From: Sternotherus odoratus
Lineage: Eukaryota > Chordata > Testudines > Kinosternidae
DNA: 64,000 nt
Assembly: GCA_032164245.1 (NCBI GenBank)
Contig: JAVMKO010000006.1
Coordinates: 35,366,319 to 35,430,318, forward strand
Direction of reading: 5' to 3'
Below are positions 12,200 through 23,882 of this stretch, piece by piece. Position numbers and translations under genes: made by a program. The notes below the pieces were generated by a model. That model did not search any database. It saw nothing but the letters and a program-made list of their open reading frames with translations, and was not told the DNA's origin. How positions within the stretch are numbered: the stretch's first letter is position 1; every line of letters starts with the position of its first letter.

Positions 12200-12370
12200 C
12201 TGTCCATACAAGATTGATAATGAAACCGATACCTTTCACCGGCGTAATTTTCATATTTAATGAGCGTGACTCAGAAACTATTACATTAATTAGTCAAATC
12301 CCACAAACCGTTAATGGTGCACACGGTAATTAATATTGTATTCAATTAAAAGCTGACCCGTTTCAGGTGC
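12200..12370. promoter_or_regulatory. Candidate conserved non-coding element
   Basis: AT-rich, non-repetitive, no simple-sequence bias. It holds a dense set of homeodomain-type TAAT/ATTA cores (ttaattagtc, ggtaattaatattg, tcatatttaatgagcg). Composition and lack of repeats resemble deeply conserved vertebrate enhancers. Conservation itself cannot be seen here. Confidence 0.25.
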
Positions 12371-13365
12371 CTTCCCCTGGTTTGGGGGGCTCTTTGGAGA
12401 CGGCGTATGTTCCAGTGCCTGAGGCCAAGCCTTTTATTCTTTTTCCAGCAGTGGGTGAGGGAGGTATTTGTCTTTTCTGTCTTGCTTCTGTAGGTTTTTC
12501 TCCACGAACATATGCTGGGTTCTTTCCCCCCGTCTCTGAACGTGGCTGCTCTCGCTATACAGACAACCTGCTTTCTGTGATTTATGGGTTAGCCCAGCGC
12601 GGGACTCACAGACTGGAAAATTTCCAGTTTACACAAGAATTCCCTGAAAAATGAGCTTGGTTAATTTATTTCTTTCATTAACGAGTTCGAACTGTGAGAT
12701 AATCTTTCTGAAACCTGCCCCTTCTCCTACATGAACCCTGACAAGCTCAAGGCCCCCCTACCCGACTCCCAGCAGATGCTCAGATTGACTCCTCAGCTAG
12801 CTGCAAACAAAGCCCCAGGGATGAAACTCACTTTCAAAACTTTTGCAAAGAGGGATATTCTCATTGCTTGTGAGAGTGGTTCCCTGCCACATGCTCACAT
12901 CCCAGGGATGGTATTTCAGGGTTGGTACTCTAGATTCCCTCTCTGACAAATCCTACTCCCATATAAGACAGTGGAATTGTTTCCTTTGACTTCAAGAGGA
13001 ACAGAGTCAGACTTTTGTGTTGGGCCTCTGTGTGTCACAGCTGCCCACTTCCCATTCAGCTGTGTGTATTCATTGGCTGCTTTGTACCCAGTCTCTCAAA
13101 AGCTGCCTGGTAGGTCAGGGAACATACAGGTTAACAGACTGCAGTAGGTCCTAGCTGCTATCTCTGTGATCTTTTGTTTATTGAACTGATCCAGTTGCTG
13201 GTGGCTTGGGAGCTGCTGGTTACAGTGACTGCATGGTCAGAAGTTCTCTGCTTGAAATCCCTTTGTTTAGGTTCAGACCATTACTCCTGAATAACTTCTC
13301 CTCTCCCTCCTTTCAGAACTATCCTGACCTCAGGTTTTTAGAGTCTGTGCCCAGCTGCTGTCTTT
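12371..13365. other. Unique non-coding sequence
   Basis: A 95-codon frame opens at 12367 but resembles no family I know and is not supported by splice context. No repeat recognised. Confidence 0.4.
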
Positions 13366-13369
13366 CTTC

Positions 13370-13790
13370 CTCTCTCCCATGCTGAACAGTTTTGGAATAT
13401 GCTAATTCCTTGAGCGTTTTTGGCACTTTTCTTTGGACTCTCTCCAGTGTTCCTATGTGTCCGCTGTAGGAAGGGGCCAGAACTGAGCAAAAGACTCTTA
13501 TGCACTCTCCCTAAGGCTGAACAAAGAGAAATGATCACTTCCTCTCGGTCTCACAAAGGATAGCCCTATAGATACGTCCCAAAATAGCACTGGTAATAGC
13601 ATTACGCTGCACATGCCTGTTTAATTTGGTATCTGCTCTGACCCGTAGGTCCTTCTCTGGATCACTGCTCTCTAACCAGCTCCCTCTTGGCTTCTCTCTC
13701 TGTGTGGTATTATTCTCCCCCAGCGTATTGCCACCATTTATCCATATTAAGTCTCTTTGGAACAGTACAAAGATCCTGTTGTCATGTGTA
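13370..13790 (-). mobile_element. CR1 LINE fragment, minus strand
   Basis: The plus strand shows the antisense signature of CR1: 'tttggactctctccagtgtt', 'aaatgatcacttcctctcgg', 'acccgtaggtccttctct' and a pyrimidine-rich continuation. These correspond to the CR1 polymerase C-terminal/3' region. No frame survives. Confidence 0.6.
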
Positions 13791-14890
13791 TATCCTAATG
13801 TAATAAAGAACCAGGAATGGAAAATAGAAAAACTGTTGATGTAATTGTTTCTAAATATTATATTTGTCTAAGATTTTCAGGAGGGGTTGGCTGGCCTTTA
13901 AGGAAACATGTAATATTTTCAATGATAGCAGCACAAATGTCTTGTAATTACCCTTTAGTAAACTTTGTCATTTAATAGGACTTAATGATGAAGATTCTGT
14001 ATCTACAACCATTAGGCTCCTGCAGGTTACTCAGTAGTTGGTCCAGTAATTTCCATGAACAATACACTGACCTGCCCTCTGGTTCAGAAGAAATGATCAT
14101 GCATTTACACTCTGTTTCTGCGGTGCTTGTCATATCTAGGAGGTATGATTACATGGTATTGTTAACTGTAAATTAGCTGTAAATTAGCTCTTCAAAGCAG
14201 GGACTGTGCCTCTCTTCTGTTTCTTTTACAGAGCACAAAGTTGGCACTTAAATAATCATAATATGCCATTCACGTAGAAAGTATATTTGGCCACTGATTA
14301 GAATGTGCAATATCATTAAATAGCTGGAAGTTATCAACTGAGTAAAATGTTACCAACCCCTTCAAACTGCTTATGCCAGGGGAGTAAGGAAGGCATCAAG
14401 TTGGTAGAATGGGGGTGACTATACAAATACATTGTCAGGACCCTGTGGGAATGAAACCTCTGACCACACCCAGTGTGAACTAAGGCTGGAATTTTGAGAG
14501 AGACCTAAGGGAAGTCAATGGGACTTGTGTGCCTAACTACCTCAAACCCCTTGGAAAGTCTCATTCTAATGTTTCCATCAGACTGAGCTGAGCATGCAGG
14601 TGGCTATTAAAACATGCTGGACCTGATTCTCCCCTGCCTTGCACCATGTGTCTTCAATTACATCTCCTTAATGAGGGTGCTAAGACATTACCAGTTGGGC
14701 TGGGTGAATATCTGGCCATTCCAAGAAGTCAGGAAAAGAAATTGAGTTCAACCCCAACCAAAAGCAACATTGTTTTCAGAATTTTTGGTAAATGAAAAAA
14801 GTAAAAAAACCCCATCTTTTCAGATTGAAAAAAAATGTGTTGTTTCCTTGCTAAGCATTTCAAAAATGAAAACAAAGAAAATGAAGGGCT
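13791..14890. other. AT-rich unique sequence with one LINE/SINE tail
   Basis: At 14187-14265 'gctcttcaaagcagggactg...gcacaaagttggcac' resembles the plus-strand tail of L2/MIR-type elements. The remainder is unassigned. Confidence 0.4.
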
Positions 14891-14892
14891 GC

Positions 14893-15015
14893 TAGATTCA
14901 CAAAACCGGTGGTGGTGCCACCCACTCCCGGTCTCCTCCTATAACTTTCAGCCCAGTGATTAGTGCACTCACCTGGGAAGTGGAAGACGCAGATTTGATT
15001 TCTCTTTCTGAAGCA
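14893..15015 (+). repeat. tRNA-derived SINE head
   Basis: Contains 'cagtgattagtgcactcacc' (A-box-like) followed about 30 bases later by 'cagatttgatttct' (decayed B box, GGTTCAAATCC type). This is the layout of a tRNA-derived SINE promoter on the plus strand. Confidence 0.55.
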
Positions 15016-15520
15016 GTTATTTCTTATGAGGTATGGCAGCATTTCTGTCCTGGATACCTAGCTCTCAGCTTGATCAAAATGGCAGTTTTCATCTGCATAA
15101 ACAGTTATTGCACTCTGCATCTAGAACCTCAATTTTCATTTGGGCACTGCCAGCTTATGATTTTAGGATAAAATTCCTATAACAGCCCCCCTGTGGGCTG
15201 AGGTTCCTAATGCAGAGGTTGTTCTACATTGCTCTCCTTGCAGAGATGGTACTGTTACTTAGTAGTTGTATGACCATTATACCCAGGGGCTCCAATCAGG
15301 CTTAGGCCAGTGCTCAAATATAGTTCCTGTCCCACAGTGTACACTTTTAAAAGAGGATAGGTGTTTAAAAATGTCTTGGCTACACCTGTGTTCTTTTCTC
15401 CTAGCCTCCAAACTGTTAAGACCCATTGCCTTGTCATCTTTTTTGCTTTGTAGTCATTGCCTTTTGTGGCTTTAGACAATTTTTGTACTTGCAGTTGTTG
15501 ACTCTTAGCTCGCCTGGGGA
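15016..15520. other. Unique non-coding sequence
   Basis: Nothing recognised. Confidence 0.4.
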
Positions 15521-15522
15521 TA

Positions 15523-15823
15523 CACTAGAACTTCAGAGTTATGAACACCTCAGGAATGGAGGTTGTTCATAACTTTGAAATGTTCATAACTCTGAACAAA
15601 ACATCATGGTTGTTCTTTCAAAAGTTTACAACTGAATATTGACTTAATACTGTTTTGAAACTTTACTATGCAGAAGAAAAATGCTGCTTTCCAGGGTTTT
15701 TTTTAGTAGTTTACTGTATTTGCTTTTTTTTTGGGGTCTTTGTCTCTTCTGCTGCCTGATTGCATCCTTCCGGTTCCAGATGAGGGGTGTGGTTGACCGG
15801 TCAGTAGAGCTGAGGTTCTACTG
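15523..15823 (+). mobile_element. Tigger-like Tc1/mariner MITE
   Basis: Terminal inverted repeats CACTAGAACTTCAGAG and (reverse complement of the right end) CAGTAGAACCTCAG are flanked by TA on both sides (15521-15522 and 15824-15825), the mariner target duplication. An internal hairpin, 'gttatgaacacctcaggaat' against 'ggttgttcataac', is typical of this sauropsid family. It is about 300 bp with no transposase. Confidence 0.8.
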
Positions 15824-15825
15824 TA

Positions 15826-16600
15826 TTTTATTTCCTTTGCAGTGTGAGTGCTCCTAAGAGATGGATCTTTCCTCCCTGGCTGGTGGCTCCGCTCACAGGG
15901 GAGGAGATATTTTTACTGTTGCTGCAACATCCATCCATGCCCATGTTAGTTCTACACAGCCAGGTGGAGGTTCACTGACATAATTTGGTCTCTAAACCTG
16001 CCCAGACGTACACTGGCAGTACACACACTCGTCCTTACTGACAGGCACATAAATACTTCTGCTGAAATCTGGCCTTATATAGTCATATGTGAAGTGAATC
16101 CTGGCAGCAGTGCAGCTCTGTTGCCAGGGTGTTTCTTACAGATCGACCCTACAGCAAAAGGGTTTTAACTAAATGGCCCCACATACTTTTGCCCTAATTT
16201 CCCTCTTCCGGTAGCTGTCTGCCCGCCTGCTCATACATACAGCTCACTTGACTTCTTCCCAGAATACTGATCATCACTCATGTGGCTTACAAACCCTCGC
16301 CTTTCCTGCCCTCCATCAGTACTTCTAGCCCTGTCTGAGCACACAGACCCCTCACTCACACCCTGCCTGGCTGAATCAGTAATTCTGCTTCTTGGCTGAT
16401 GTTCAGGTTTTCACTGGTACAGTCCAGAATGGTATCTTCCACCTGCTAATTCTTTGGTTAGCATCAGGAGACTGTGTATTATTCTTTGATATTTTAGACC
16501 TTGACGCCCCCTCCCACCAGTAGTTCAATTGATACACCTCAATCCTGACCCACAGCAATCTCTGCTATTTCACTACTGCACCTTCCTTGGGTGTCATCCT
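15826..16600. other. Unique non-coding sequence
   Basis: No feature recognised. Confidence 0.4.
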
Positions 16601-16604
16601 ATCA

Positions 16605-16735
16605 GCCTGTTGTGAGGTTTTGTGTCTAGAACGAAAATCACCAACCTCTCATCTCTTGTGCGAGATGGCCAGGATTTGAACACTGGTGTGAAGAAGTCAG
16701 CAGCCACTATACTAACCCACTGTGCCAGCCACACC
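16605..16735 (-). repeat. tRNA-derived SINE, minus strand
   Basis: Read on the minus strand it gives GTGTGGCTGGCACAGTGG (A-box region) and about 35 bases on GTTCAAATCC, a perfect-looking RNA polymerase III B box. A tRNA pseudogene is the alternative, but no clover leaf could be drawn. Confidence 0.65.
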
Positions 16736-16739
16736 ATGT

Positions 16740-17615
16740 AGCATTTGCTCTTACATATATTTGATGCATCTAATTCTCTTGCACTGTGCTGATGTCATAA
16801 ACCAGGGTTTATGAGGATACTGATATTCCCCTGGCTCAGGGCCTGGCTGGGTTGTTTCCATCTAGAGGAGATATTGATGGTCAATTATTTCTTTGATTAA
16901 ATCCTGTTTGTGTGCATTCTTTGTAAATAGTGCCCTGTTTCCCTGAACACAACAGAAACACACTGGAGGCAGGTTTCTTATTCAAAAATCTAAGCCTGCT
17001 TTTTACCAGCTAGTTCTGTGCCCCAAGGAGCTGTCTTTTGCTTCCTACCCACGTTTCTCTGGCTTTCTGGTTCCTTTCTGCTTCCAGCCTGCACAGACAG
17101 ACTCAGACTTACCAATCAATGCCCAACCTGCTGCATTTTCACTCAGTCCCAGGAAAATCCTTTTTCTTTGTCTTCAGGTGGTATTTTCTCAGGCTGTCTC
17201 ACGTGGCCCGATGGTTGTTTCAGTTGTTTCCTCTGTCTTAATCCATAAAGAAACGTAATTGTTCTTACATTTAGTCTGAATGAAGGTGGCCTACCATACC
17301 CATCAGCATCAGTGACATGTGTGATTGCCCATAGATCAAAGACCCGCTTGACAGCAGCTACCAACACCCTCTAGCACAACACCACAGTATGTTTTTGAGG
17401 AGTTGATTTTAAAGGTGGTAGGAATTCTTGTGCTAGTCTAGATGCAGCTAATCTTGAGGCCTCCTTTAATCCATGAGAGTTTGCCTAAGGATCTCAGAGT
17501 TTGGCTCACTGGAAATAGGAACCACTACAAAAGGCAAGGCACATGCCTACTCCGCTGCTCATGATGCTGGGGAGCCACTTGCAAGAGTAGATGCTTTCCA
17601 AGCACAGGGCAGGCA
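16740..17615. other. Unique non-coding sequence
   Basis: Nothing recognised; two overlapping short frames at 17018-17248 have no known relatives. Confidence 0.4.
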
Positions 17616-17619
17616 GTCC

Positions 17620-18005
17620 TGAACTTTGTGTGCATCTCTCCCCAGCGCAGGGAGAGAATCCAACAATATTTCAACCAAATGAGAAATGTTATTGTGCAGA
17701 TTAAAGCCACGCAGCGCCTGGTTTTGTCTTTATTTATGCCTTTCTATTTCCTTCTCTGCTGACATGGGTGCACATGCCGGGAAGCACTGAAGGACATAAT
17801 TGGCGTTGTGAAAAATTATTGGGAAGCCAGGACGTTCCCTTGCAGTGATCCCCCCCCCCCCTCTCTTTCCCATCTGTCACCATCTAATGTGACAAAGTTT
17901 TTATCGGGCATTGAGGCAGAGGAGATTAAAAGTAAATACTGCAATCAGGAAGCAGCTGGGGGGAAAATGTAACACATTTCACACTAAGCTGAACAGCTCA
18001 TCAAC
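17620..18005. promoter_or_regulatory. Candidate conserved non-coding element
   Basis: Non-repetitive sequence with patches such as 'gtgcagattaaagccacgca', 'ggacataattggcgttgtg', 'gtttttatcgggcattgagg' and 'agattaaaagtaaatactgc'. It looks like constrained enhancer sequence, interrupted by a C10 run at 17850-17861. This is inferred from texture alone. Confidence 0.25.
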
Positions 18006-19540
18006 TTAGCCTTGTATATCTACGATGGGAGGGAGCGAGGGAGGAAAGGCTGCAGGGGGATGGGGAAGTTCAGCATGCTCCTCCACGCTGGAAAGCAGCA
18101 GCAGATTGTGGTTTCCTATGTATGCAGAGCTCCCACTTTTGGACGTTTGTTTTGCTTGGGGAGGAAGAAACCCCATAGAAGTGTCTTCCTTTTTGTGTAA
18201 TAAGGTCCTGTCAAGCAGTTTGCTCACAGGCTCTGATACATGTATTCACGTTTGTGTTCTAGGCTCTCCTCCCTGCTTTAGAAATTATCCTCTCTGTGTT
18301 GGTGTAACTTTTGGGTGGGCTAGAGTTCACTTCATTTCCCATCTCCAGTGCCTTAAAAAACCCCATCAACTCCCAGAGAAAGTAGCTCAAGATCGAGAGT
18401 TCAGTCTCTAAGGATTTTCGGTAAGGATTGCGCATCCCAACATTCAAGTCCCCAAAAGAACTAAAGAAATGAATTTAATTAAATAATCTTATGATAAAGA
18501 AACAAATAATAACCTGATTTTTACAGTATGGCATGGGCTAATTTATAATCCACAGACATTACTTTAACTGTTATATATAAACATAAATAAAGAAAACTAA
18601 TTAAAATCTGAATGGTTCAGTCCCCACAGAAATACAGAAACTGAAAGTTCCCAGAAGCTTAGGTTTTGTTTGCCTAAATCTCAGAGTCTTTGAACACCAA
18701 ATCTATAAGTCCGAGTCTAAAACAACATCTTCCCTTCACTTGCTTGTAGGAATCTTCAGTTGGAATCCACCCAGACTCTTCGTCTGCTGAAATCACAGCT
18801 AGCAACTCAGCTAACTGATTAACCAACCACTCAGTTAAGTGTATAGATTTAAAGAAAACCCTCTTACAAGAAAATAAAAAACTGAAAATAGTAAAATATA
18901 AATGACTCTTTCCCCATTACTGCATTTGAAGGAAAGTTGGTGAATCAGACTAGTTGAGACAATTTAACTAGAACAGTTAACAAAACAACATTCAAAGTAT
19001 ACAATTAAAATAGAAGTTGTTGTTTTCCCCTCCCAATTTCCCCTTGCTATAATTAGCATTGCTGTGCTTCCCTGTTAGGGGGTTAACAATATCACTAACC
19101 TGCTGCAAAATGCTTTGGAGTTAGGGACAACATCCTGCTTCCTGCTCCTGGGCTCAGCTTCTCCCAACTCACACGGGGCACATGGTCTTCTGCCGAGCAG
19201 CTGTCCTGACTGCTGGCCCTCATGGAGTCTGACCCCAACAACAAGGAACCTATTAGAGCGGACCCAAAACTACCATACCCAATTCCAGAAGCTTCTGGAT
19301 GTCAAATGCTTAATCTGCTTAGCAACAATGACTCAGCCACAACTCACTTCTACCACCCCCCTAACTACAAGAACAGTTTCTCTTCTCTTGCTGTTCACAC
19401 CTCCAATTCAACTACTAGAGGAATACCTCACCCTCCCTGATTAGAGATAACAAGCTGTTTCAGCCTCATTGGACTAACCCTGTTATCTCTAACCTGGTTC
19501 TTGCCTACCTATTTTATTCCTGCCCCTAGATGCTTCCACT
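18006..19540. other. Unclassified; AT-rich block 18440-19080
   Basis: The AT-rich part has many ttaat/aaata runs but no terminal repeats. The following part (19100-19500), including a 109-codon frame at 19115, has no recognisable coding similarity. It may belong to an LTR element but no ends were found. Confidence 0.3.
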
Positions 19541-19544
19541 GCAT

Positions 19545-19628
19545 GCATCTGATGAAGTGGGTATTAGCCCACAAAAGCTTATGCTTCAATACTTTAGTTA
19601 GTCTTTAAAGTGCCACAGGACCCTTTGT
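19545..19628 (+). repeat. Foldback retroposon family, right half
   Basis: 'gatgaagtgggtattagccc' followed by 'aaaagcttatgcttcaatac' and 'ttagtctttaaagtgccaca' matches the copies at 34866, 42961, 50772 and 58066. It ends near 'ccctttgtc' and a C10 run. Only one arm is present. Confidence 0.7.
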
Positions 19629-20095
19629 CACCCCCCCCCCCAAATGGGTCTCTTAAAGAGATATCTCCCTATTAGGCACATGGGTTACACTGGGACTCTG
19701 TCATGCCCAGCTCGGGGCAGGCGATCTAGCACGCCAGGGTGTTAGGATGAAAATAGGGTAGGGCAGGTGTGGAGAAGGCTCCACCTGCATATTGTGGCAA
19801 AAGCCAATAGGCCAGAGTGGGGAACCAGGCCTGTCCCATCGGATAGGAGTCACTGTAGGGTGAATGTGGGTCAGGCTTATTCTGCACCATCTCCCCCTCC
19901 TGAACTTCCCACTCCTGGGAGCAGAACTGGGCCCTCACCCCTCACATCCTCCCCCTTTAAATGACACTCTGTAGCTCCTGGACTTTGTGATGTGCTACTG
20001 CCCCCCTCCCACTCATCTGGGAAGGCTCTAACCCCCATGAAGCATGGGGTACTCTAAACTCCTGTCACACAATCATGAGCAGCTCTCAGGCAGCA
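19629..20095. other. Unclassified
   Basis: Begins with a poly-C run (19630-19640). Nothing else recognised. Confidence 0.35.
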
Positions 20096-20097
20096 CT

Positions 20098-20212
20098 GGG
20101 GGATGGAACACCTGCAGCTGAATGGGAGGCAGTGCACACTGGCTGGAACAGGCAAGCTCTTAGGCTGGTTGAGATGAACACCTGCAAAGATGGGGAATCA
20201 CCGGCTTAAAGC
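20098..20212 (+). repeat. Dispersed ~112-bp repeat, copy 1
   Basis: It aligns without large gaps to 23768-23882. Shared strings include 'gaatgggaggcagtgcacac' and the following 'tggctggaacaggcaagctc'. Most differences are single substitutions. Family unknown to me. Confidence 0.8.
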
Positions 20213-20215
20213 ACT

Positions 20216-21390
20216 TTTATACAAGGAACTCTGATTTAATGGTGGATGAATTTACATGCATGCCCCTCTGCCCACTTGACAAAGCGACCAGGAACACTAG
20301 GCAACTGAGACTGAGGGTGGGGAGACTGAGAAGGACATGAAGGGTGGAGATTGGGGATTAGCAACAAGGTGATCTGCAAAGGGTTAAAAAAATTGACAGG
20401 CCTATTCTCACTCTCTCTCTCCTACATATACAGCAACTCAGTTTCTGGTGTTTTACTTAGTAATATTTTTTCTTCTCACAACGTTTGTGAAAGCATGTTT
20501 GTGTTTTCTTCCTCTTTTTTACACTATTCTGTGTGAATTCAGTGTTGGTGAAAGAGCCTATATTGACAGCTTTGGAGGCTGTCAGAATCCTCTGTTATCC
20601 CTAGGGTGAACACATACATACTGTCCCCTGTTAATGTGACTCACTCCAAGCTCTGAGTGAAATAGAATCCTCCTAGGGGGTGAAAGGAGTTCAGTTTCAG
20701 TCTTTAGCTTTTCTGCTGAGTACCAGTATGGGGGTCAATTATTGGCATTTCTCCTGGTGGTTTATGTGAAGTAGACAGCTGTCCTGCTGGGAACTAGACG
20801 CAGACCCAGCACCTTTAATTAATTTGATGAGGTTTCCCTATCACTTGCTCTGCAATCTTGAAGATACTTTACCATTTTTGCAGGTGCAAAATCCTGCCAG
20901 CGAAATGCTGAAAAACCAAATCTGTCATTGTCTCTTTGTGTGATAACTTCCAGGGTTTCTGAAAATAGGGAGAGTTTCACCTCAAGTCTGTGATGGCTCT
21001 TCTGTGAGATGGGACACTGTCACTTTGCTTTCTTCTTCGTGTGCTGTTTTGAGTAACAGAATTAGGTGAATCGAGTGGCTTGGAATGGCATTCAGTGTTA
21101 CAGGTACAGTCTTGGTACCGACTCACAATTGCCACAATCGGATTGCTGTTTGGTGTACTATGAGAATTCTGATGATCTTGATTTGGGCCCATACAGCTGG
21201 AACAACTTGGTCAGGTCATGGAATCTGTGCTCTGGGTACAGCAGAGGAAAAGCTGTGTCCAGATTCAGTACTGTGGCTCTGTGGCCTCGTCAGTGAAAAC
21301 AAGGATTTGCCGGCCATTGCAGCTTCCTGACTCCAGCACTGGGCTTTGACTGTAGTCACTTATAACTATAGGATAGTCTAAAAGACAGGG
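20216..21390. other. Unique non-coding sequence
   Basis: A 76-codon frame (21066-21296) and an overlapping 81-codon frame are not recognisable. No repeat identified. The far end may include the upstream part of the Gypsy element that follows. Confidence 0.35.
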
Positions 21391-21394
21391 CACA

Positions 21395-22990
21395 CACATT
21401 CCAAAAAGGATGCACTCAGTCAATTGCCATTACCACAACAATCTGGTTCCATAGCACTTCCAGGAGAGATTGTGGAAGACCATGAGCAAAGGCTTCTCCT
21501 TTAAGGTAATGGACTAGACAGGTTCCTATCTTTTCCTAAGTACATCGGCACTTTCTCTGATTTGGCCAGCCCTGCAGTAAGGGGAAGAGTTCCATGCATC
21601 TATGACTAGGAGTACTGACTTGAGTAATAGAGAATGGATGTATGTTATGGGGCATAACACACATGTTATGGGGCATAAGCGTCATTCCTGCCATAAGAAT
21701 GGGGTAAAATCCTGACAGTTATCTGAAGCATAACCTGGCATTAAACACATGAAATATTTGGCTCCGAGCTGTGTATAGTGGCCAAACATGAATGATGACC
21801 GTGAAGAAGTAGTAAAGGGATGTCATCAATGTTAAATACACCGGCAGATGTCCATGCTGGCATGCCTTCATCTCTGGGAATGGCCAAAATCATGTATAGG
21901 TTTTGCAGTCCCTAACATGGGGGAAATGGTTCTAACCATAGTGGATGCACATTTGGAATGGTTAGAAGTCCATGTGATAACCTTGGTGACCTTCATTGCT
22001 ACCTGTGAAAAACCCAGACAGACCAATGTCATACTTGGGCTACCAAGAGTACTTGTCATGGACAATTGGCACATTTTACATGCATGGGATTTAAAGACTT
22101 TCTGATCAAGAATGGGATTAAACATATTAAAATATCCCCATATCATCCAGTGGCCTTGCAGAGACAGCTGAAGGACTTTTAAAGTGGGGTTGGAGAAGAA
22201 GATTAATGGGACCATGGGGACAAAGCTGGTTCTATTTCTTCTGAATTACAGAACCATTCCTCTAATTACAAAGAGCATGAACCTGGCCCAGCTGTTGATG
22301 AAATGGAAGATAATTGGGACTTCATCCATCCTACCATGGAAGGGGGAGCGTTAATGAAGCAAGTTTTAAAAAAACCCATTACTGATATGCTAAAGACAGA
22401 GAGTTGGGCACAAAAACCCTGCTCTGTACCAAAAATCGCAATGCTCGCCAGCCAACATGGATTCTGGGTACCATCCCAGAGCAAGTTGAACCCTGGTTGT
22501 TTAAAATCTGTTAAAGTGATGGGCAGGTGGTAAGATGACATCAGGATCATGTCTGCTTGCAGAGTGTTGTGCAAGCACCAGAGCCTTTGCCCTTGAGTGG
22601 TGACAATCTGGAGGAACTGAGGCTAGGAGAGGATGCAGTTTTATCAGGAATCCCTGAGACGGAGGTATTTACAGAACTGCTGGATCAGGGGACTGAGGAA
22701 AGGAGGTCTCTGCTTCTGGAGGAGGCTCAGGCTGCTGCATGCAGGTGCTACCCTCAGAGAGAGAGAAGAGCCCCTGATTATTTAAAAGATTTACATCCAA
22801 TCTGTCATCTAAGAGAAGAGGAATGAAATAAAGTGGTCATCAAGGGGTTAACTGGGTTACTTCGATTGTTAGAGGTTGGAGCTATGCTCCACCCCTCTCT
22901 TCTGATAATTAGTGTTTGTTCCACCACTCTGTTAGGTAGCTGAATAAAGCATGCTGCATGGTCCCCACCTGCAGTACTGTAAGTAAGTGT
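21395..22990 (+). pseudogene. Ty3/Gypsy retrotransposon pol remnant: integrase to 3' end
   Basis: In three-frame translation I can follow a Gypsy pol tail. First comes a zinc-finger-like part around 21738-21860 (HPGIKHMKYLA... with CHQC and HRQM), the HHCC domain of integrase. Next is the catalytic core, where ...VDAHLEWLEVH (about 21935-21975) supplies the first Asp and LPRVLVMDNWH (about 22040-22075) the second. The expected N-G/P-x-F after the second Asp is altered. Further on are fragments of the core end and C-terminal domain, then a frame (22557-22826) ending CYPQRERRAPDYL, like the R-P-L-R-x-R-x-x-P tail of these polyproteins. Stops and frameshifts separate the parts, so it is inactive. 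Sequence 22826-22990 with an AATAAA (22943) may be a 3' LTR remnant. The 5' part (protease, RT) is absent. Confidence 0.7.
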
Positions 22991-23766
22991 GTTTCTTGTG
23001 CACTTTAAAAATGGTTGTTTCTTTACTTGTTTGTGAGACATCTAGCATGCTTTTGGATCCTCAAAAAATAATTATAGGCAGAGCTGTGGAGCCACCGCTG
23101 TTTAAGATTACCAGACACTTCCAGCTTAAGACCCTGTTTTCAGTTGCTTATAACTTTACCAAACTTAAACTTTTCAGGTTGAAATTTTTCATGCCAGGTG
23201 TCTGCCTAGAGCTGAAATTTTCTATGAAATTTCAGCTAAAATAGTTCAGCTGTTTCTAAGAATGAGATCACGGAAAAAGTGCATTGTTTTGCAAGTGTTA
23301 AAAAAAATTCTTAGGTTTTAGTTGAGAAGCTCTAGTACCTCCATTCATTCCAGCTGGGATTTGAAATTAGCAGTCCAGGATATTCCTTTGAAAATTCACC
23401 CCAATTTGGCCAAGTTTAAGCCTCTGAAAAAACCTATTTGCATGTGCTCAATAGGAACTGGTTAGAGTTTGGATAGCTACATTCTCTGAAGAGCCTGTGT
23501 ACAGTCAGAATGCTTCAGCCTCCTACAGCACCTGCCTGCTGAGTGCACTGCACATGTGTTTCCCTCACAGTTACTTGAGTATGCTCCACCATAGGCCTGC
23601 AGGTGCTAAATAGGACTTTCTACCACCTAATCTCACAGAGATATTGTGAGGATCAATTCATTAATGTTTGTGAAGAGTTCAGACATTATGGTAGAAACAC
23701 CCAGGAGCAAATTAATATTTTTTATATTCAGTGCGGGCTTTGGAGTGTATGCATTTTAAATGAGGC
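22991..23766. other. Unclassified AT-rich sequence
   Basis: No feature recognised. Confidence 0.35.
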
Positions 23767-23767
23767 C

Positions 23768-23882
23768 TGGGGGATGGAACACATGTGACTGAATGGGAGG
23801 CAGTGCACACTGGCTGGAACAGGCAAGCTCTTAGGTTGGTTAAGCTGAACATCTGCAACGATTGGGAATCACTGGTTTGCAC
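23768..23882 (+). repeat. Dispersed ~112-bp repeat, copy 2
   Basis: Partner of 20098-20212 in the same orientation, about 3.67 kb apart. The pair brackets the Gypsy remnant. Confidence 0.8.

Noticed and set aside
16605..16735. Possible functional tRNA gene
   Set aside because: A B box is present, but no acceptor-stem pairing or anticodon arm could be formed. A SINE explains it better.
19115..19444. A 109-codon plus-strand frame as a gene
   Set aside because: No recognisable domain, no start context or splice support, and an overlapping frame of similar quality.
21066..21330. Two overlapping 76-81 codon frames as a small gene
   Set aside because: Two frames over the same DNA are equally open and neither resembles a known protein; a chance event is likelier.
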